Source: Rhodoplanes serenus
GTDB taxonomy: Bacteria > Pseudomonadota > Alphaproteobacteria > Rhizobiales > Xanthobacteraceae
Reading direction: 5' to 3'
NCBI GenBank assembly: GCA_945893145.1
Contig: CAMDDZ010000001.1
Location: forward strand, 62,001-126,000
DNA length: 64,000 bases
The translations under genes were made by a program, and so were the position numbers. The notes below the pieces were generated by a model. It searched no databases. It was not told where the DNA came from and was given only the letters and a program-made list of their open reading frames with translations. Below are positions 34,457 to 42,537 of the stretch, in pieces (the first letter of the stretch is position 1; the number at the start of each line of letters is the position of its first letter).

Positions 34457-35359
34457 CTATCGCTTGCGGCGCTTCACGCCGGCCTTGGCCTCCAGCACCG
34501 CGCAGACCGCCGCGGTGTCGTCGTCGGCGTGGCCTTGCTTGAGGGCGGCCGCATAGACCGGCAGCGTCGCGGTGAACAGCGGGGTCGGTACGCGGAGCTT
34601 CTTTGCGAACGCGCCGATCACGTCCATATCCTTCTGCCAGACCGAGCACTTCATCGTCACGTCGCTATAGTCGTTCTTCACCATCATGGGTGCGCGCAAT
34701 TCGAACACGCGCGAGTTGCCGGCGCCGTTCGAGACCATCTCGAAGATGATCTTCGGATCGAGACCGGCCTTCATGCCCATCACCATGGCTTCGGCCGACG
34801 CGACGTTGTTGATCGCCACCAGCAGGTTCGCCACGTATTTCATGCGGCTGCCGTTGCCGAAGGCGCCGACGTCATAGGTCTTGCGCGAGAAGCCAGCGAA
34901 CATCGGTTGCAGGCGGGCGATCGCTTTGCGGTCGCCGCTTGCGTAGATCACCAGGTCGCCGGTCGCCGCTTGTGAGCCGGTGCCGCTGACTGGGCAGTCG
35001 AGCAGCAGGTGTCCGGCGGCGGCGAGCGTACGCTCGGCCTTGATCTTGTCCTCGATGGTAAAGGTCGATGCCTCGACGATGACGCGGCGCGAAAGCCCGG
35101 CCGCCGCGATGGCCTTTGCGGTCGCCTGCAGGGCTTCCGGCTTGGGCAGGCTGGTGATGATGGTGGGCACAAGCGCTGCCAGCGACGCCGTATCCTTGGC
35201 GATCTCGACGCCGGCCTTAGCGAGTTCGCGCTGACGCGCCGGGCTGAGGTCATAGCCGACAACGCGCCAGCCGGAGCGCAGCAGATTGCGCGCGAACGAG
35301 CCGCCCATGATGCCGAGGCCGACGATTCCGACCACACGCTTCGATTTCGCCGGACTCAT
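34457..35359 (-). CDS. 3-hydroxyisobutyrate dehydrogenase-family oxidoreductase
   Basis: 300 aa from ATG 35359; a TTG two codons earlier is less likely. Rossmann motif VGIVGLGIMGGSFARNLL, substrate motif DCPVSGTGSQAATG and the catalytic-Lys helix as MKYVANLLVAINNV. Members oxidise short beta-hydroxyacids (3-hydroxyisobutyrate, tartronate semialdehyde) with NAD(P). It is transcribed leftward and is divergent from the GlcG gene at 35.5 kb. A second family member lies at 36.1-37.0 kb on the other strand. Confidence 0.88.
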   Translation of the reverse strand: MSPAKSKRVVGIVGLGIMGGSFARNLLRSGWRVVGYDLSPARQRELAKAGVEIAKDTASLAALVPTIITSLPKPEALQATAKAIAAAGLSRRVIVEASTFTIEDKIKAERTLAAAGHLLLDCPVSGTGSQAATGDLVIYASGDRKAIARLQPMFAGFSRKTYDVGAFGNGSRMKYVANLLVAINNVASAEAMVMGMKAGLDPKIIFEMVSNGAGNSRVFELRAPMMVKNDYSDVTMKCSVWQKDMDVIGAFAKKLRVPTPLFTATLPVYAAALKQGHADDDTAAVCAVLEAKAGVKRRKR

Positions 35360-35532
35360 TTGCAAACCCTCATGTCTTCGATGCCTTCCAATTGCAGTGA
35401 TTCCAGTCGCCGTGACACTAAGACCATCGCGGACGCCTAGCCAAGTCGTTTGACGTACGCCCTATCGTCCGGTGGACTTTCGTGAGTGGTTCGGATCGCC
35501 TATCGTCACGGCAAAACTGCGGGAGGATGAAG

Positions 35533-36057
35533 ATGAACATGCGTGCGATCGTTCGGTTTGTCACAATCGGAGCGGCGTTGCTCGGCTGCGCGACGTCAGC
35601 GGCGCAGGCCGAGAACGTCCTGAGCCGCAAACGTCTCTCGGCAGCGCTGGCAATGGAAGCGGTCAATGAGGCAGTCGCGGCCTGTAAGCGCAATGGATAT
35701 GCGGTCACCGCAATAATCGTCGATATGGACGGCGTCCGGCAGGCCGTGCTGCGCGGCGACGATGCGCCGGTGCACACGCTCGACAGCGCCTACGCCAAGG
35801 CCTATTCGGCTGCCTCGCTCGGCCCGGTGCGCAAGGATTACAGCACCAAGGCGATCTTCGAGCGCATCTCCAAGAACCCAAGCACCACCGCGTCGCTCGG
35901 CAACCTGCCGAATATCACCTTCACACCCGGCGGCATCACCATCCTGGTTGGCACCGAACCGATCGCCGGTATTGGCGTCGGCGGCGCGCCGGGCGGCAAT
36001 TTCGACGACGAATGCGCCGAGGCCGCGATCAAGAAGATTAGCGACCGGCTGAAATGA
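35533..36057 (+). CDS. exported GlcG/HbpS-type haem-binding-fold protein
   Basis: 174 aa. ATG 35533 is chosen because GGGAGG lies six bases upstream; the ATG two codons before it is too close. A signal peptide ends near AAQAE. The DUF336/GlcG domain follows: LSAALAMEAVNEAVAACKRNGYAVTAIIVDMDGV, HTLDSAYAKAYSAASLG and GIGVGGAPGGNFDDECAEAAIKK. HbpS of Streptomyces binds haem, but most members are of unknown role. It begins a rightward series of oxidoreductase, a second GlcG protein and a GST. Confidence 0.86.
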   Translation: MNMRAIVRFVTIGAALLGCATSAAQAENVLSRKRLSAALAMEAVNEAVAACKRNGYAVTAIIVDMDGVRQAVLRGDDAPVHTLDSAYAKAYSAASLGPVRKDYSTKAIFERISKNPSTTASLGNLPNITFTPGGITILVGTEPIAGIGVGGAPGGNFDDECAEAAIKKISDRLK

Positions 36058-36089
36058 CCGCGCGCTGAATCGCGAAGGAGAACGAGAAC

Positions 36090-36980
36090 ATGCACATCGG
36101 CATTGCCGGGGTCGGCCGGATGGGCGCCAACATCGGCGCACGGCTGATGGAGTGCGGCCATAAGTTGACGGTCTGGAATCGCACGCCCGACAAGGTGAAA
36201 CCGTTGGCGGACGCGGGTGCGACGGTTGCCAAGACCCCGGCTGAGCTCGCCGGCGCCGTCGAAACCATCATCACCATCCTGACCGACGCGCCGGCCATCG
36301 AGGCGGTCTATCACGGCCCGCAGGGTCTTTTGTCCGGCGACCCGAAGGGCAAGCTGTTCATCGAGATGAGCACGGTGCCGCCGGAGGTCAGCGTTGCATT
36401 GGCGCCCAAGGTGCGCGCCAAGGGCGCGGCCTTCGTCGAATGCCCGGTCGGCGGAAGCACGCAGCCGGCGCGGCAAGGCAAGCTGATGGGTCTGATCGGC
36501 GGTGAGGCGGCCGATGTCGCTCGCGCGCGGCCGCTGATCGATCAGATGTGCCGCCGTGCGCTGCATGGCGGTCCGGTCGGCTCGGGCGCGATCCTCAAGC
36601 TGACCGTCAACCTGCCGCTGATGATCTATTGGCAGGCGCTCGGCGAGGCGCTGGCGATGTGCAACACGCTGCCGATCGATCCGAAGGAGTTGCTCGACTT
36701 CCTCACGGAAACGTCGGGCGCCGCCAACGTGCTCAAGATTCGCCAGGTCCCGATCGTCGCCAAGATGAAGGGCGAGCCGCCGGTGCCCGCCACTTTCGAC
36801 GTCAACGGCGGGATCAAGGACATCAAGGCCATGCTGGAGCAGGGCCAGCGTCGGCGCCTCGAGCTTCCGGTGTTGCAGAAGACGCTCGAATGCTACGAAG
36901 AGGCCAAGCGCCACTCCGGCGGCGAGGACGAGATTTCCGCCGGTGTTGCCGTCTATTGGGCCAACCGCAACAAGCGGTGA
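36090..36980 (+). CDS. NAD(P)-dependent beta-hydroxyacid dehydrogenase
   Basis: 296 aa. Rossmann motif HIGIAGVGRMGANIGARLME, substrate loop ECPVGGSTQPARQGKLMGLIGG (a change from the usual CPVSGG) and Lys in ILKLTVNLPLMIYWQ. AAGGAGA upstream of the ATG. The family is 3-hydroxyisobutyrate/6-phosphogluconate-like. It sits between two GlcG genes 33-35 bp away on each side, so the four rightward genes likely form one operon. Confidence 0.88.
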   Translation: MHIGIAGVGRMGANIGARLMECGHKLTVWNRTPDKVKPLADAGATVAKTPAELAGAVETIITILTDAPAIEAVYHGPQGLLSGDPKGKLFIEMSTVPPEVSVALAPKVRAKGAAFVECPVGGSTQPARQGKLMGLIGGEAADVARARPLIDQMCRRALHGGPVGSGAILKLTVNLPLMIYWQALGEALAMCNTLPIDPKELLDFLTETSGAANVLKIRQVPIVAKMKGEPPVPATFDVNGGIKDIKAMLEQGQRRRLELPVLQKTLECYEEAKRHSGGEDEISAGVAVYWANRNKR

Positions 36981-37014
36981 GATTTCATCCCAAGGTCAAA
37001 CCATCGGAGCCAAT

Positions 37015-37455
37015 ATGCCGCTGACGCTCGCGCAAGCCTCCACCATCGTCGATGTCGCCCTGAAGAAGGGCCGCGACAGCAAATTCCAGCCGCTGACCGT
37101 GGCGGTGCTCGATGCCGGCGGGCACCTCGTTGCCTTCAAGCGCGAGGACAAGTCCGGCATCCTTCGCTTCGACATCGCATACGGCAAAGCCTGGGGCGCG
37201 CTCGGCATGGGCTTCGGTTCGCGCACGCTGGCCGAGCGGGCGGCCAGCACGCCGCAGTTTTTCACCATGCTGGCGGCGGCGAGCGGCGGGCGCATCATCG
37301 CCAATGCTGGCGGCATCCTGATCCGCGACGCCGCGGGCGACGTGATCGGCGCGGTAGGTATTTCCGGCGACACGGCGGACAATGACGAGATTTGCGGTAT
37401 TGCCGGTGTTGAAGCGGCAGGCCTCAAGGCCGATCAGGGCGGCGCGAAGAAATAA
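37015..37455 (+). CDS. GlcG/HbpS-type protein, cytosolic form
   Basis: 146 aa from ATG 37015; the in-frame extension upstream is the tail of the preceding gene in another frame. DUF336 domain without signal peptide: TLAQASTIVDVALKKGRDSKFQPLTVAVLDAGGHLVAFKRED, FDIAYGKAWGALGMG and IGAVGISGDTADNDEICGIAG. Proteins of this type accompany glycolate, propanediol and aromatic degradation operons; the biochemical role is unclear. Confidence 0.9.
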   Translation: MPLTLAQASTIVDVALKKGRDSKFQPLTVAVLDAGGHLVAFKREDKSGILRFDIAYGKAWGALGMGFGSRTLAERAASTPQFFTMLAAASGGRIIANAGGILIRDAAGDVIGAVGISGDTADNDEICGIAGVEAAGLKADQGGAKK

Positions 37456-37472
37456 CAGGAGGAATTTGTCCC

Positions 37473-38135
37473 ATGATGAAAATGTTTTCGTTCTGGCGCT
37501 CGATCGCGAGCTTTCGCGTGCGCATGGCGCTCAATCTCAAGGGCGTCGTGCCAGACGAGCTTGTCGATATCGATCTCCTGAAGGGCAAGCAGCGCGAGGA
37601 TTCGTTCCGCGCCATCAACCCGCAGATGGTGATCCCGGCCCTCATCATCGACAACGGCCCGGTGATGTATCAGTCCATGGCGATCATGGAATATCTGGAA
37701 GAGACGCATCCGAAGCCGCCGCTGCTGCCGTCCGATCCGCGTGGCCGTGCGCGGGTGCGTGGGCTCTCGCAAATCTGCGTGTCGGACGCGCATCCGATGT
37801 CGGTGCCGCGCGTGCGCAATTATCTGCTGAACGATCTGAAACTGCCGAACGACACCATGCTGGCATGGGTGAAGCACTGGCAGAACGAAGCGCTGCGGGC
37901 GCTCGAGACGCATCTGGCGCGCGACAAGGAGACCGGCCGCTATTGCCACGGCGACAGCGTCACCATTGCCGACATTTGCCTCGTCGGGCAGGCGGTCGGA
38001 TCGAGCTTCTTTGAGGTGGGGTTGCAGCCCTATCCGACGGTCAAGCGCATCGTCGATGCCTGCATGCAGGTCGAGGCGATCGCGAAGTCGCATCCGCTCA
38101 AGCAGCCGGGGGCGCCTGCTTCGATTTCGCACTAG
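37473..38135 (+). CDS. glutathione S-transferase, zeta-like (maleylacetoacetate isomerase-type)
   Basis: 220 aa. Thioredoxin-like domain with WRSIASFRVRMALNLKGV, close to the S-S-x-S-x-R-V-R motif of maleylacetoacetate isomerase, then NPQMVIPALIIDNG and YQSMAIMEYLEE. The helical domain has HGDSVTIADICLVGQ. Zeta GSTs isomerise maleylacetoacetate or maleylpyruvate in tyrosine or gentisate breakdown. GGAGGA lies upstream. Its 3' end overlaps the convergent LysR gene by 38 bp. Confidence 0.87.
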   Translation: MMKMFSFWRSIASFRVRMALNLKGVVPDELVDIDLLKGKQREDSFRAINPQMVIPALIIDNGPVMYQSMAIMEYLEETHPKPPLLPSDPRGRARVRGLSQICVSDAHPMSVPRVRNYLLNDLKLPNDTMLAWVKHWQNEALRALETHLARDKETGRYCHGDSVTIADICLVGQAVGSSFFEVGLQPYPTVKRIVDACMQVEAIAKSHPLKQPGAPASISH

Positions 38136-39111
38136 GCCTTTTGCGGTGCGCCGGCTTGACGCTGGCCGGCTCGGGAAACATCGTCGGCGGGATCAGCCGC
38201 GCCCAGACATCCTGGGCGCGCGCGATCTCGGCTTCGAACGCTTCCAGGAACAGCCGCGCCTGGTGCGAAAGCGTGCGCCGCGCTGGTGAGATCACCACGA
38301 ACTCGGCAAACAGCGGCGGATCGAACAGCGGGCTGATGACGCGTTCCGGCCGGCCGATGTCGGCGATACAGATCATGCCCGACAGGATCGCCACCCAATC
38401 GGAGCGCAGGATGAATTGCAGCGTCGAGATCATGGCGTCCATCTCGATCACGTCGGCCGGCTCGATGCCGTGGGTCTGGAAGTAAATCTCGATGTTGCGG
38501 CGGCGCACATTGGCGTGGCTCGGCAGGATGAATTTCAGCGGACCGCACTCTTTCAGCCGGACTGGCTCCAGCGGCTTGAATCCGAGCTTGGCGTTGGACA
38601 CCAGCATTTCGCGATCGCGCACGATCAGCCGCGATTTCAACCCAACGCGGCCCTCTGAGGTCGGCACCACCGCGAAGTCGAGATCGTCGGCCAGCACCAT
38701 GTCGGTGAGCAGCCCGCTGTAGCCTTCGACGATGTGCAGCCGCACGTCCGGATAGTGCGGCACGAACTGCTCGAGGGCCGGCGCCAGCACGGCGCGGGTC
38801 AGCGTCGGGATCAGGCCGATCCGGAGATCGCCGGTCACCTGGGTGGCAAAGCCGCGCACCTCCTCGTGGGCGCTCTCGAGTTGGCCCACCGCTTCGACGC
38901 AACGCTTGTAGTAGCGCAGACCTGCCGGGGTGGGCGTCGCTCCCGCGGATGAGCGCTCGAACAGCTTGACGCCGAGCTCGCGCTCGGCCGCCGCGACGTG
39001 CTGGGAAATACCGGATTGCGTGGAGTTTTCACGCACCGCTGCGCGTGTGAAAGAGCCTTCCTCGCAGACCGCGATGACGGCCCGGACCTGACCCAACACA
39101 ATTCCGGCCAT
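38098..39111 (-). CDS. LysR-family transcriptional regulator
   Basis: 337 aa. N-terminal winged helix (VRAVIAVCEEGSFTRAAV, then QSGISQHVAAAERELGVKLFERSS, with Gln where Ser/Pro is common) followed by the effector domain VTGDLRIGLIPTL. A basic tail of about 30 residues (HRKRPSAKSKQAPPAA) extends past the usual end and is encoded in the stretch that overlaps the GST gene. It is divergent from the luciferase-like gene at 39.2 kb, its probable target. It is the only DNA-binding regulator recognised in the whole window. Confidence 0.92.
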   Translation of the reverse strand: MAGIVLGQVRAVIAVCEEGSFTRAAVRENSTQSGISQHVAAAERELGVKLFERSSAGATPTPAGLRYYKRCVEAVGQLESAHEEVRGFATQVTGDLRIGLIPTLTRAVLAPALEQFVPHYPDVRLHIVEGYSGLLTDMVLADDLDFAVVPTSEGRVGLKSRLIVRDREMLVSNAKLGFKPLEPVRLKECGPLKFILPSHANVRRRNIEIYFQTHGIEPADVIEMDAMISTLQFILRSDWVAILSGMICIADIGRPERVISPLFDPPLFAEFVVISPARRTLSHQARLFLEAFEAEIARAQDVWARLIPPTMFPEPASVKPAHRKRPSAKSKQAPPAA

Positions 39112-39218
39112 TAGAAATCCTTATGCCTAGGCCGTGAATATATTAATTCGTTAGGGGAGGCCAGCGCCGTTACAGTGCTCCCATATCAGTGGGCAGCCGG
39201 ACCGGATCGCGAGGACTT
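39112..39218. promoter_or_regulatory. shared LysR / monooxygenase control region
   Basis: 107 bp between divergent start codons. It contains an AT-rich inverted repeat GAAT-N6-ATTC at 39136-39149, the most A+T-rich spot here, which would suit a LysR-type operator. This is inferred from position and symmetry only. Confidence 0.35.
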
Positions 39219-40322
39219 ATGCAGCTCGGCTTCTTCACCATGCCGATCCATCCGCTGGACAAGGATTGGCGGAAGTCGCTCGCCGAAGACCGCGAGGCCT
39301 TCATCCTCGCCGATCAGCTCGGCTTCACCGAAGGCTATGTCGGCGAGCACTCGACCGACCGCGCCGAGAACATCACGTCGTGCATGGTGTTCATCGCGAG
39401 CCTTATCCACGACACCAAGCGGATGAAGCTCGGCACCGGCACGATCAACATGCCGAACCAGCATCCGGCGGCGGTCGCGGCGAATATCGCCATGCTCGAC
39501 CACATGCTCGACGGCCGTTTCATCTTCGGCATCAGCCCGGGCGGCCTCCTCTCCGACGCCGAAGCGTTCGGCAACCTCGATGCCGACCGCAACGCGATGT
39601 TCCTCGAAGCCATCAATACGGTGCTGAAGATCTGGGCCGGCGAGCCGCCTTACAACATCGAAGGCAGGTACTGGTCGGTGAAGATCGAGCGGCAGCTCAT
39701 GGCGGACATCGGCCAGGGCTTCCTGCCGAAGCCGTTGCAGAAGCCGCATCCGCCGATCGTGGTGACGGCGGTTGCGCCGTTCTCCAAGGGCGTCACCGAA
39801 GCCGCAGCGCGCGGCTGGGATCCGATCTCGGCAAACTTCCTGATGCCCGAGTGGGTGAAAAGCCACTGGCCGAAATACGTCGAGGGCTGCGAGCGCGCCG
39901 GCCGCAAGGCCGATCCGGCGAACTGGCGCGTTGCCAAGAGCATCTTCGTGGCCGATGACGACAAGACTGCCAAGGCCTATGCGACCGATCCGAACGGCCC
40001 GTACCGCTACTACTACAGCCAGCTCTACACCAAGCTTAAGAAGGGTCGGCTTGAGCTTTTCAAGAAGCGTCGCGACCAGCCGGACAGCGAAGTGACGCTG
40101 GATGCGATCTGCAACGAGCTGATTATCTACGGCTCGCCCGACAAGGTGGCCGACGAATTGATCGCGTTCCGCGAGCGGGTCGGCGATTTCGGCACGCTGC
40201 TCTACGCCGGCAAGGACTGGCGCGATCCGGCACTGGCCAAGCGCTCGATGACGCTGTTGGCCGAGAAGGTTTTGCCGAAGATCAACGCCGCGCCGAGGCC
40301 CAAGGCGCAAGCCAAGGTCTGA
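39219..40322 (+). CDS. luciferase-like (LLM class) flavin-dependent oxidoreductase
   Basis: 367 aa from ATG 39219 (GAGG upstream); the earlier in-frame start adds non-conserved residues. TIM-barrel motifs of the bacterial luciferase family: LGFTEGYVGEHSTDRAENITS, LGTGTINMPNQHPAAVAANIAMLDHMLDGRF and FGISPGG. The C-terminal YGSPDKVADELIAFRERVGDFGTLLYAGKDW is also typical. These enzymes insert oxygen using reduced FMN supplied by a partner. It is followed four bases later by a hydroxyacid dehydrogenase, and its promoter is shared with LysR. Confidence 0.9.
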   Translation: MQLGFFTMPIHPLDKDWRKSLAEDREAFILADQLGFTEGYVGEHSTDRAENITSCMVFIASLIHDTKRMKLGTGTINMPNQHPAAVAANIAMLDHMLDGRFIFGISPGGLLSDAEAFGNLDADRNAMFLEAINTVLKIWAGEPPYNIEGRYWSVKIERQLMADIGQGFLPKPLQKPHPPIVVTAVAPFSKGVTEAAARGWDPISANFLMPEWVKSHWPKYVEGCERAGRKADPANWRVAKSIFVADDDKTAKAYATDPNGPYRYYYSQLYTKLKKGRLELFKKRRDQPDSEVTLDAICNELIIYGSPDKVADELIAFRERVGDFGTLLYAGKDWRDPALAKRSMTLLAEKVLPKINAAPRPKAQAKV

Positions 40323-40326
40323 TCGC

Positions 40327-41310
40327 GTGAGCCGTCCGCGCGTCTTCGTCACCCAGCCGATCGCCGAGAGCGCGCTGCAGCGGCTGCGCGCGGTGGCCGA
40401 GGTCGAGGTCAATCCCGATTCCAGCAAGGTGTTGGACAAGGCCAAGCTGATCGAGGCAGTGAAGCGCTGCGACATCCTGCTGTCGCTGCTGCACGACACC
40501 GTCGATCGCGACGTGCTGGCTGCCAATCCCGATCTCAAATTCGTCGCGTCGATGAACATCACGCAGGACCGCATCGACCTCGCCGAGGCGACGCGGCGCG
40601 GCATCCTGGTCACCAACATTCCGGCGATCGTGACCGACGCCACAGCCGACATCGCGTTCGGGCTATTGCTCGCGGTGGCGCGCAACATCGCGCTGGGCGA
40701 TCGCCTGTTCCGCCAGGGCGTCTATCCGGGCTCGCAGTCCAACCATCTCGCGGGCGCCGCGGTCGCCGGCAAGACGCTGGGCCTCGTCGGCTGCGGCCGT
40801 ATCGGCCAGGCGGTGGCGCGCCGCGCCCAGGGCTTCGGCATGACGGTGATCTATGCCGATCCGGTCCGGCTGTCGGCTGCGGATGAGGCGAAGCACAATG
40901 TATCGTACCGCAGCCTTGAGGATTTGCTGCGGGAGTCGGACTTCGTCTCGCTGCACCCGCAGCTTTCGCCGTCGACCCGCCACCTGATGAGTACGCGGCA
41001 ATTTGCTCTGATGAAGCCCACGGCCTTTGTCATCAACACGTCGCGCGGGCCGGTGATCGACGAGGCGGCGCTGGTGCGAGCGTTGAAGGACAAGGCTATC
41101 GCGGGCGCCGGCCTCGACGTCTACGAGCACGAGCCGCAGGTGTCGCCGGACCTCGTGGCGATGACCAATGTGGTGCTGACCCCGCATCTCGGCAGCGCGG
41201 TGTTCGAGCTGCGCGAGGGCATGGCGCATGTGGTGGTCGACAACATCATTGCGGTGCTGGAAGGCCGCCCGCCGGTGAGCTGCCTCAATCCGGAAGTGCT
41301 GAAGAAATAA
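40327..41310 (+). CDS. D-2-hydroxyacid dehydrogenase
   Basis: 327 aa, GTG start four bases after the upstream stop. NAD-binding motif GKTLGLVGCGRIGQAVARRAQGFGM, catalytic Arg in NTSRGPVIDEAALV, Glu in DVYEHEP and His in LTPHLGSAVFELR. These reduce 2-keto acids or oxidise D-2-hydroxyacids. Likely co-transcribed with the luciferase-like gene. A second member is at 48.9-49.8 kb. Confidence 0.92.
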   Translation: MSRPRVFVTQPIAESALQRLRAVAEVEVNPDSSKVLDKAKLIEAVKRCDILLSLLHDTVDRDVLAANPDLKFVASMNITQDRIDLAEATRRGILVTNIPAIVTDATADIAFGLLLAVARNIALGDRLFRQGVYPGSQSNHLAGAAVAGKTLGLVGCGRIGQAVARRAQGFGMTVIYADPVRLSAADEAKHNVSYRSLEDLLRESDFVSLHPQLSPSTRHLMSTRQFALMKPTAFVINTSRGPVIDEAALVRALKDKAIAGAGLDVYEHEPQVSPDLVAMTNVVLTPHLGSAVFELREGMAHVVVDNIIAVLEGRPPVSCLNPEVLKK

Positions 41311-41319
41311 TTGGCGCCG

Positions 41320-42090
41320 CTACTCCGCGGTCCAGCCGCCGTCGACCACCATCGAGGTGCCGGTCATCAGCGCGGAGGCGTCGCTTGCCAGGAACACGAT
41401 GGCGCCGGTCAGGTCTTCGAGCTGACCGAGGCGGCCGAGCTTGATGCGCTTCAACGTATCCTCGCGGAACGCCTGGTTCTGGAAAAACGGCCGCGTCATC
41501 GGCGTCTCGATGAAGGTCGGCGCCAGCGTGTTGACGCGGATCTGGTGCGGCGCGAGCTCGATCGCCATCGCCTTGGTGAAACCCTCCATGGCGTGTTTGG
41601 TGGCGCAATAGACCGTGCGGGTCGGCCCGCCGACGTGGCCCATCTGCGACGACATGTTGATGATCGAGCCTGGGCGCTTGGCCTCGACCAGCCGCCGCGC
41701 CACCGCCTGCGCGACGAAATAGGCGGCGCGCACGTTGAGAGAGAACACGAAATCGAAGTCCTCGACCTTCACGTCGACGAACGGCGCCGGTTTGTTGGTG
41801 CCGGCGTTGTTGACCAGGATGTCGAACGGCTCCTGCCGAGCGACGGCGGATTTCGTGGCCTCCACGTCGCGCACGTCGAGCGGTAGCGTATCGGCTGGTT
41901 GCCCGCGGGCGCGGATCGCTGCCGCCGCTTCCTCGATTTCGGCTTTGGTGCGAGCGGTAAGCGTCACATGGGCGCCGGCGTCGGCCAGCGCGGACGCTGC
42001 GGCCAAGCCGAGCCCGCGCCCCGCGCCGGTCACCAGCGCCCGCTTGCCGTCGAGGCGGAACGAGGGGGTTCTAGCGAGCTCCACCGGCAT
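41320..42090 (-). CDS. short-chain dehydrogenase/reductase
   Basis: 256 aa from ATG 42090. Cofactor motif ALVTGAGRGLGLAAASAL (T-G-x3-G-x-G), NNAGTN, catalytic Ser in NMSSQMGH and the Y-x3-K pair in VYCATKHAMEGF. All four catalytic residues are present, unlike the SDR at 52.1 kb. It is convergent with the hydroxyacid dehydrogenase (9 bp between) and read leftward after the MAPEG gene. Confidence 0.92.
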   Translation of the reverse strand: MPVELARTPSFRLDGKRALVTGAGRGLGLAAASALADAGAHVTLTARTKAEIEEAAAAIRARGQPADTLPLDVRDVEATKSAVARQEPFDILVNNAGTNKPAPFVDVKVEDFDFVFSLNVRAAYFVAQAVARRLVEAKRPGSIINMSSQMGHVGGPTRTVYCATKHAMEGFTKAMAIELAPHQIRVNTLAPTFIETPMTRPFFQNQAFREDTLKRIKLGRLGQLEDLTGAIVFLASDASALMTGTSMVVDGGWTAE

Positions 42091-42104
42091 TGCGCTCGAT
42101 CTTT

Positions 42105-42506
42105 CTACGCCGCGACGCGAATGAAGCCGTGGACCAGAAGCGCTACGGCGGCGATTCCGATCACGCCGAAGGTCGTCGCCGCGCCGATGATGCGGATGCG
42201 GACGTCCTCCCGCTCTTGCGACACGCCATAGGCGTGAAGCAGGCGCGCCGCGAGTAGGACAAGACAAAGCACGTGAACGAGCCAGTGCGGCCGGCCCTGC
42301 ATCTCGACGAACATCAGAAGCAGCAGCGTGAACGGCACGTATTCGGCGAAATTGCCGTGCACCCGCTGCGTGCGTTCAAGGACCTTATGTCCGCCGTGCC
42401 CGATCGCGACGCGCAATGCTGTGCGCAGGCGGATCACGCGGGTGGAGAGGTAGATGTAGAGGAGCGCCAGAAGTGCGGCATAGGCCGGTACGATGGTTGG
42501 AATCAT
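42105..42506 (-). CDS. MAPEG-family membrane protein
   Basis: 133 aa with four membrane helices. ERTQRVHGNFAEYVPFTLLLL is the family signature (E-R-x-x-R-x-H-x-N-x-x-E). Bacterial MAPEG proteins relate to membrane glutathione transferases. It is between the HisD-like gene and the SDR in a leftward series. Confidence 0.9.
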   Translation of the reverse strand: MIPTIVPAYAALLALLYIYLSTRVIRLRTALRVAIGHGGHKVLERTQRVHGNFAEYVPFTLLLLMFVEMQGRPHWLVHVLCLVLLAARLLHAYGVSQEREDVRIRIIGAATTFGVIGIAAVALLVHGFIRVAA

Positions 42507-42537
42507 GAAACCCTCCCTGAATACATTGAGCTAATAG

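Noticed and set aside
37382-38014. 210-codon ORF overlapping the GST gene
   Set aside because: Frame shadow of the GST gene with low-complexity composition.
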